Shown here: positions 22,501-31,500 of the stretch, in pieces | Layout of the letters: each line of letters begins with the position of its first letter | Numbering within the stretch: the stretch's first letter is position 1 | NCBI GenBank assembly: GCA_905221605.1 | Contig: CAJNDS010001591.1 | Coordinates: 244,040 to 308,039, forward strand | Source: Symbiodinium natans | Taxonomy: Eukaryota; Sar; Dinophyceae; Suessiales; Symbiodiniaceae | Length of the DNA stretch: 64,000 bases | Reading direction: 5' to 3' | Made by a program: the position numbers and the translations under genes | Notes under the pieces: model-generated | Seen by the model: the letters and a program-made list of their open reading frames with translations, nothing else | What the model was told of the DNA's origin: nothing | Database searches by the model: none

Positions 22501-25500
22501 CCTAAAACCCTAAAACCCTAAACCCTAAACCCTAAACCCTAAACCCTAAACCCTAACTTGCCTTGTCCAGGCAGTACTCCCGAAGCCGCCGCTCGGCGAT
22601 CCAGTGCTCAAAGACATCTGCCGTGGGAACCTATGCTTTTAAGGAAATCAGGCGCTGGGTTTAGGGTTTAGGGCTTAGGGGTCAGGGTTGAGGGTTTAGG
22701 GTCTGGGGCTCAGGGTTTGGGGTTTGGGGTTTGGGGTTTAGGGTTTGGGGTTTAGGGTTCAGGGTTTTTGCAGCGTAGTTTAGGGTTTGAGGACTTCAAG
22801 CATTGTAGTTTAGGGTTAAAGGTGGTTTAGAGTCTAAGCAGCTCATGCATTATATAGCAAAGGCTTAAAGGTTTAGGGTTTAGGCTAGATAGCTTAGGGG
22901 TTTAGGGTTTAGGGTCTGAAGCTCATGTACTGTAGTTGAGGACTAACGGTTCAGGGTCTAGAGTAGATGCTCAAACCTGTCCCTACAAGATCTGCCTCGG
23001 GTTTGAGGAAGCGGGCCTGTTGGGGCAGGTTTGGGTGTGGGGCTGCTTTGTGAGTGGGGTGGGCTTAGGGTTTAGGGTTTAGGGCTTAGGGTTGGGTTTA
23101 GGGTTTAGGGTTTAGGGTTTAGGGTTTAGGGTTTAGGGTTTAGGGTTTAGGGTTTAGGGTTTAGGGTTTAGGGTTTAGGGCTTAGGGCTTAGGGTTTAGG
23201 GTTTGGGGTTTAGGGTTTAGGGTTTTGGGTTAGGGTTTAGGGTTTAGGGTTTAGGGTTTAGGGTTTAGGGTTTAGGGTTTAGGGTTTAGGGTTTAGGGTT
23301 TAGGGTTTAGGGTTTAGGGTTTAGGGTTTAGGGTTTAGGGATGAGTAGGTGCCCGAGCCTAAACAGTGGCCAACATATGTCAACCTGGACATACCTGAGC
23401 CCGTGGCAATCTCGGGCTCGCTGGGTACCACGAGGCTGTGAATGAACGACGAGGGCCTTTGCTAGACAAGAGCGGCTTTTGCATGCCTTTGGCATCAAGA
23501 ACCTTGGGGACGAGATGAGCCCTAAAAGGGTTGAGGGTTCATATTGCCTTTATAGGAATTATAGTAGTACAGGGTATATGACCCTAAACCCTAAACCCGA
23601 AAAACCCTAAACTCTAAACCCTGGTTCATTTGGTCCCCAAGGAATCCTTCTCTCGCCCTCTTGGCTCCGCGCGGGCTCGCCTCTGCCTCTGCCAAGTGTG
23701 CTACAGCGTCTCACAGAAGCGTTGAACATTGTTGAAGAGGTGGTGCAGAGCTTCTATTGCGATAGTTTTCCCAAAAGGACACAACATGTACAGATCAGCA
23801 AGTAGAGATACATATACATATATATATATATGTGCATATACACAGTCACCAATATTTGGAAGGAACCATACACACACACCCAATATGAAACCTATCTTGA
23901 AGAGAGCCCCCTCCCTGAAGGACCCTATAGGTTCCGCTTCTGTCAGGGCGCCTTGGCGCCGAATGAGAGCAGCTTGCCTCCAAAACCGAAGCAGGCGCCG
24001 CAGGACTTCCTTGCAGGGAATTTGTTCTAGTGACCTTGGGGGACAAAATTATGAACCCCAAAAGGGTTTATGGTTCATACGACCTTGATCGGGATTATTG
24101 CAGTATAGGGATTTCTGCAGCTTTTCTACAGACATGCGGTCTGAGGCTGTCGAAAAATTTGGAGGCTGGGAGATCACTCCCTCACGCTCTCCTGTACCAG
24201 CGTGGGCAGTAGCGGTTGCCGCTGCTCTGCTGCTGCTGCACCGAGTAGATGTTCACCTCAGGCTCAAGCCTTCTCGAAGCTGTTTGTGAGGTGCAAGCCT
24301 TCAGCCGCAGTCTAAGCCTGTGCAATCTTCGCTGAGGCGGCATCCGTGCCGTTGTACGACGCGGCCGAGAACAGCGAGGGCTTGTGGGGCGCCCACTGCA
24401 CCTACAGCCGCTGCAATCGCAATGGCCATAGCCATAACCGTTGAATATACTGCGTGTATATACACGTGTTGATTTTATCTCCTCATATCAATTTCGTTAT
24501 TTAACTATATTCATGCTTACTTGTTCATTTTTTCTTGATTATTCTATGATTAGTACTATCATACTGAAAAATACATATATATATATACACATATACATAT
24601 TGTTTCATCCAAAAGAAGACTATATTCTATCTGCTGTTACGCAGGGCAGGCTGGCAGGCCGGCCTCGAAGCTGTTCTGCTGCGCGGAGAGGTCGCACCAG
24701 GTCTCCGGGCCTCTCTATGGGTATTTCAAAGAATAGGGTTTAGGGTTTAGGGTTTGGGTTTTGGGTTTGGGGTTTAGGCTTTAAAGCGAGGAGGGACATA
24801 TACACCCCCAAAATCATGGGACCCTAAACCCTAAACCCTAAACCCCTAGGGTTTACCCCTAGACCCCTGCGTTTGGTTTTTGACTCTCCGGGGACTTCGA
24901 GCTCTCTGAGATTCTGGGAGACCAACTTCCGGAGGCGATGGAGGTGCAGATGAGGCGGTTGTCCTCAAAGGCCACAAGGAGGCGCAGGGTTTAGGGTTTA
25001 GGGTTTAGGGTTTAGGGTGTAGGGTGTAGGGTTTAGGGCGTAGGGTGTAGGGTTTAGGGCGTAGGGTTTAGGGCTTAGATGCTTCTGGGCTTTGAGCAAA
25101 CCGGCCTTTCCGCAGGAGAGGATGAGGTTGGGGTCCATCCTCAGAGGCTTCTTGCGGGGCTTTAGGGCTCCTTGGGTCTTTTGCGGGTTTGGGGTTTTGG
25201 GGGACTTAGGGTTTAGGGTTTAGGGTTTAGGGTTTAGGGGCTTTGGGGTTTCGGGCCTGAGAGCCTTTGGGGCTGAAGTTCTTGTCATGGTGTGGTTCTG
25301 TTGCGTGCCGTGGCGCTGGTTCCAGGCCACACCCAGGACGCCCTTGGTGTGTGGCGCCGTCTCCTTCAGACATGGGCATACCTTAGGGACCACATCTGAA
25401 CCCTAAAAGGGTTTATGCCTCATGTACCATGAAACCCTAAACCCTAAATCCTAAATCAGAAACCCTAAACCCTAAACCGGGAAATGTCGAGTCGAGTCCT

Positions 25501-28500
25501 TGAAGGGGTACTGGCAGTTCCGCAAGTCCCACATCTGGATCGATGGCTGCCGGTCGTCATCGTAGCAGAGCAGCAGCTGTGTGGGCACCTGTGCCGAGCA
25601 GAGAACTGACAAAATTCTCCGATTTAAGAGTGTCCGTTCCCCCAAAATAGCGTTACACTGAATATGTTCCCGGAATACTCTACCATCCTCACTCAAGGCA
25701 CCCTAAACCCTAAACCCTAAACCCTAAACCCTAAACCCTGAACCCTGAACCCTGAACCCTGAACCCTAAACCCTACACCCCCCCCCCCCCCCCCCCCCAA
25801 GCCCGAGGAACCTCGGGGTGCCAGGCTACGCTGGCGCATCGGAGGCGGCCAGCTGGGTCTTGAAAGGTGATGACCTGCCACATATCTAGTTAGGGTTTAG
25901 GGTTTAGGGTTTAGGGTTTAGGGTTTAGGGTTTAGGGTTTAGGGTTTAGGGTTTAGGGTTCAGGGTTTAGAGACATTGTACAGGGTTTGGGTCCCAATAA
26001 CGCTTTGAAAGAAACGTTTTGAACGAACAGCGTTGAACGAGAGATTGTTGAACGGCAGTTGTGAGAGGAGCTTGGCTAAGGCCCCAGGGGTTAAGTAAAT
26101 TGAGAATTTGGCCTCCTAGAGGTGCTTTGGATTAGTTTGCTTGGATCAGCTGCTTTGACAAAACAGCTTGGGAAACTCAGAGTGATACAACAATGTACGA
26201 CATGCGCTTTCTACTTACTTTGTCTTGAGGGTTAGGGGCTTGGGGTTCAGGGTTGAAAGCATCTGAGCCCAGATTCTCACCCCCCCCCCCCCCCAAAAAA
26301 AAAAAAAAAAAATCCCTGGACCCTACACCCCTCGTCACCAGCCTCCTTCTTCTGCTTCAAGTCCCAGACCTTAGAGTGAGTTGCAACGAAGGCTGCGAAG
26401 AAGTCGCGGGTTAAGTCGCGGGTTTTGGGTTTAGGGTCTAGGGTTTAAGGTTTGGGGTTTGGGGTTTAGGGTTTGGGGTTTAGGGTTTAGGGTTTGGGGT
26501 TTAGGGTTTGGGGTTTAGGGTTTGGGGTTTACGGTTTAGGGCCCCGACCACCGTGGCGCCGGTGTTGGAGCAGGAGCAGAGGATGTGCCTCAGCACGACA
26601 GATCATCAGATGCACCAGTCTCGGCACCCAGGCCTCCTATCTCTTAGAAAACCCTAAACCCTAAACCCCAAACCCTAAAGCCTAAAGCCTAAACCCTAAG
26701 AAACTAAACCCGAAACCCTAAACCCTAAGAAACTAAACCCGAAACCCTAAGCCCCGAGTCCTAAACCCTAAACCCTAAACCCGCCCCCTCCCTACCACTC
26801 TATCTCCTTGAGCCCCCGACGGGACGATGCGGTTCCAGGCGCAGCACAGGACCTCCAAACCCAGACTCTTCTCTTCCCGATGTAGAGGAAACCTTAAATC
26901 CTCCAACCCCAAAAGCCCCCTAAGTCTTAAGCGCTAACAACCCTATACACCTTGTACCTTGAAGCCTAAATACCTTAAAACGTGCATGAGCCCCCATAGC
27001 CCACAGAACCCCTACATAAACCCCAACCTATGAAAAAGCCCTCCAAACCCCGCAACCCCAATCGATGAAAAACAACGACCAAAATCTTAGAAAACAAAAA
27101 ACCCACAACCCTATAATGAAACAAATCATATAAAACAATAACACCTTGTGAAACCCTAAAAACCTTACAAAGCTCTGAAAAAACCCTAAAGAACCCTATT
27201 CACAAGACTATAAACCCCCCGCCTCAGAGCCCTGGTTCTTGTGTTGGAGGGCTCGAAGATGCAAACCCCAAACCCCAAACCCCAAACCCCAAACCCCAAA
27301 CCCCAAACCCGAAACCCTAAACCCTAAACCCTAAACCCTAAACCCTAAACCCTAAACCCTAAACCCTAAACCCTAAACCCTAAACCCTAAACCCTTGGGG
27401 CGCCTCAGAGCCCTGGTGCTTGTTGGTGTTGGAGGGCTCGAAGATGCTGGGCGCGGAGGGGTTCTCGACGTTCACGATCTTCACCTCTCGGCACTTCTTT
27501 GTCGCAGGGTTTAGGGTTTAGGGTTTAGGGTTTAGGGTTTAGGGTTTAGGGTTTAGGGTTTAGGGTTTAGGGTTTAGGGTTACTCCGCTACCCCCTGCGC
27601 CTCCCCTGAGCAAGTGCAGGGTTCATCGGCTATGCCAATAGAGGCTCTTACAGTTAGGATACCCCCCAAAAGGGTAGAGAACCACGCTTGGACCAGTGCG
27701 AGGCCTCTGCCGACCTTTTTGCACGACGTTTTTTGGAGGTGAGGAAGTGCCAGGAGTCAGGGCCGAAGCGGGATTCAGGGCGAAGGGTGTCCAGGGAGGA
27801 GAGAGCCTGTTTGCCTCACCTATCCTCACCGAACTTAACCTGCATAAACCCCTACAACCACATGAACCTTTAACCTTCTCCTTTCACTAAGGTTGGCTGA
27901 GCTGCACTTGAACCGGCGTGCCGGGAGGTGCCTCATGTGCCCCCTAAATAACCCTAAACCCCAAACCCCAAACCCCAAACCCCAAACCCCAAACCCCAAA
28001 CCCCAACCCTAACCCTAAACCCTAATTAAACCCTAAACCCTAAACCCTAAACCCTAAAACCCTAAACCCTAAACCCTAACTGCCTTGCGGAGTTTCTCGG
28101 AGCCTCGGAGTCCGAGCCGCAGGTGGCCATGAGATTCGACTTCAGCGGGTGGAACCTCGAGGAAGCTCAGGCCCCTCCGAGTTCTTCACCAAGAGGGGAA
28201 GACAGTGCTTGAGTATATATGTATATATATATATATATATGTATGTAGGTTTAGGGTTTAGGGTTTAGGGTTTAGGGTTTAGGGTTTAGGGTTTAGGGTT
28301 TATGGTTTAGGGTTTGGGGTTTGGGGTTTGGGGTTTGGGGTTTGGGGTTTGGGGTTTGGGGTTTGGGGTTTGGAAGACATGTGACATCACATGTATGAAA
28401 CATGTATATAACTTAAGTAGGTAGGTAGGTAGGTAGGTAGGTAGGCTAGATATGGATATGATCATGTGATATACGAGATTTAACATATCATGTGTGATAT

Positions 28501-31500
28501 GTGATATGTGTAAATGCATACTCATATGTCTATGTACGTCTGTATGTGTATTTCTACACATATTCTACATATGCATGATCACCAGATTGTAGGGATCTCT
28601 TCCGCTCTCCTTTGCAGGTTTCCGAAAGCAGGGGGTACAAACTTATATACCCCAAAAGAACTATAATCCTTTTAAAGGAAACCCCAAAAGGGGCACCAAA
28701 ACGCTACCCCTATTTTCGGAAACCGCCCCATTTCAAGTTGATGTTCGCTCTGTTGGCAGTTGGCGCCGGGCTCGACGCAGTGGACCTCACCTTTGTGCAC
28801 CGGCTGCGAGTGGACCAGGCCTCTCACAAAAACTTCAGCTGCACATCTGATCACTCTCCACGGAAGCCCTCCCTCATTCCTATCCCTAAACCCTCAACCC
28901 CTAACCCTAAACCCTAAACCCTAAACCCTAAACCCTAAACCCTAAACCCTAAACCCTAAACCCTAAGTCTTCTCCTCCTACAGACTTTGCAGAAGCTGCA
29001 GAGGCGGCTTTGCCTGAGTCCTGGCCGTTGGAGCTGAGGATCGAATGCGGATTCCACAAGGAGACCACCTCGGAGTTTACGCAAATAGGGTTTAGGGGTT
29101 TAGGGGCTTAGGGGCTTTAGGGGTTTCGGGGTTTAGAGTTTAGGGGTTTAGGGGTTTAGGGGTTTAGGGGTTTTCAGGGACTGGGATGTTGCCCCTTAAT
29201 ACAAACAGTGCTTAATTCTTAATTGGGATTATAGTACACCCCCCCCTATAATCATTCCTACAGGACTGTTAGTCTGTTTGTACAAGGGGGAACATCCCGG
29301 ATCATGTTAGAGGCTTTTTCGGAAGAACCGCTTTTGGGGGTTTAGGTTTTGGGGGGTTTAGGGCTAACCCTAAACCCTAAACCCTAAACCCCAAACCCTA
29401 AACCCTAAACCCTAAACGCAAGCACTGAAAGGTCACCGCTTGAGGACCGGACGCCATCCTGCAGGCCGCCAGCCAGCAGGCCATAGGGACACCTCATCGC
29501 TTTTCTTGCTTCTCCAAGAACAGAACCCAGGGTTTAGGGTTTAGGGTTTAGGGTTTAGGGTTTAGGGTTTAGGGTTTAGGGTTTAGGGTTTAGGGTTCAG
29601 GGTTTAGGGTTGAGGAAAAATGGTTGAACTTATATATATGGCTACTGAATAAGGAAGCCCAACAAGTTTAAAGTTCAACTGTTGGCGAAGTCAGTTGTCT
29701 GAAAGAGACGTTGCTTAGGATTTTGAGGGTTTAGGGGTTGATAGGATTCGGAGTATTAGGCCTTCGGCTTTGGCTTTGGGGTTTTGAGTTTAGGGCTTAG
29801 GGTTTTGGGTTTTCCGGCTTAGCGTTTTTGAGCGATTCAGTGAGTGATGGACAGCGAGAGTTGCCAGACATCGCTGTGACATGAAGTGACATGCTGTGCC
29901 CGCGTGTGCCGCGCATCTGTGCCACGGCAGGTGTCTGAGGGCCGCACGCCCCGTCGATACCCAGCTTCCCCCAAGAGATGGTGGAGAAGCGCCGGCCGCC
30001 TTAAGTCAGGAAAAGAAGGGAACTTTGTGAGTGAGGGTTTGGGGGTTTGGGGTTGAGGGTTAGGGTTTAGGGGTTAAAGGGTCTGTAGGGATATATTTGG
30101 GATGTTCTGCATGCTCGGGGACCCGGGGACCCCCTAGCCCTGATCCATTTACACCCCCCCAAACAAGGGTACCCCCCCTCCCCCTCTGCGGGAAACCCCC
30201 ATCTGCCGAAAAACGGATAGAAAAGTCAGAAAGCACCTCCCCTAAACTCCTGTAAACCCGAACCCTAAATTCCGTAAACCCCTCGACCCTAAACCACATA
30301 AACGCTACAACCCTAAAAGCCCTCAACCCTATAAACCCTAAACTCTAAAAACCCTAAAAGATCTAAAACCCTTATGAACCTAAATCCCCTAAACGCCCTA
30401 AACCCTATGAACTCTAAACTCTAAACACCCCTTCAGCCGCCATCATGTGTGGTGCCTTCAGTGCGCACGGCGGCCTGCACCTCCATGTCCGCACCGCTCC
30501 TGTGAAGGTGTCACGGATAGGGTTATGTTCAGGGTTCAGGGTTTAGAGTTTAGGGTTTGGGGCTTAGGGTTTATAGGGTAAAAGACAGTAGGCTTTGGGT
30601 GTTTAAGCGAACGAGACCGGCTAAATCCTCTAAACCCTAGACGCTTTGTAAACGAAAATCCCGATAAACCCCTCTAAGCCTTGGGGACCCAAGTGAACCC
30701 TAACATTGGGGCCATGTACCCTTTATTGTAAAAAAAAACCTGTTGAGGTATGTGAACCATAAACCCTTATGCTACTATAATTCCTATGAAGGTATATGAA
30801 GCCATAAACCCCCTAAGCCCTAAGCCCTAAGCCCCAAGCCCGAAGCCCTAAGCCCTAAGCCCGAAGCCCTAAACCCTAAACCCTAAACCCTAAACCCTAA
30901 ACCCTAAACCCTGAACCCTGAACCCTGAACCCTGAACCCTGAAGGGTTCTTACTGGAACCCAAAGAAAAACCCCGCCCCCACCTGCCGGCATCGAAGGAC
31001 ACGAACTCCAGGCTGGCATCCGACCCCTTAGAGAGAGAGGTCTAGGGCTGAGGGTTTAGGGTTTAGGGTTTAGGGTTTAGGGTTTAGGGTTAGGAACTGG
31101 GGTCCTGATGATAAGGGAACCCTACTATTTCGGGGGCTATTACAGGGCCAAATGGCCGGCTCTCTGACGCTGACTCCTTTTGGGGTTTATGGGTGGATAT
31201 AGGGTTTAATAGAGATATGGCTTCCGTATTATTCCGTAGGTTTTGACATCATGCCCGCGTCGACCCAAACAGGAATAAAGCATGTGAGCACAGAAGTCCA
31301 ACAGTCGTGTCTCGCATTTCTGAGAGCCACGCAGTCCAACATGCGATGACTGCTTCGAGGTTTCGGGTTCAGGGTTTAGGCTTAGGGTTTAGGGTTTAGG
31401 GTTTAGGGTTTAGGGTTTAGGGTTTAGGGTTTAGGGTTTAGGGTTTAGGGTTTAGGGTTTAGGGCCTGCCCCTGGAGAATACGATTTTCATCCAGCAGGC

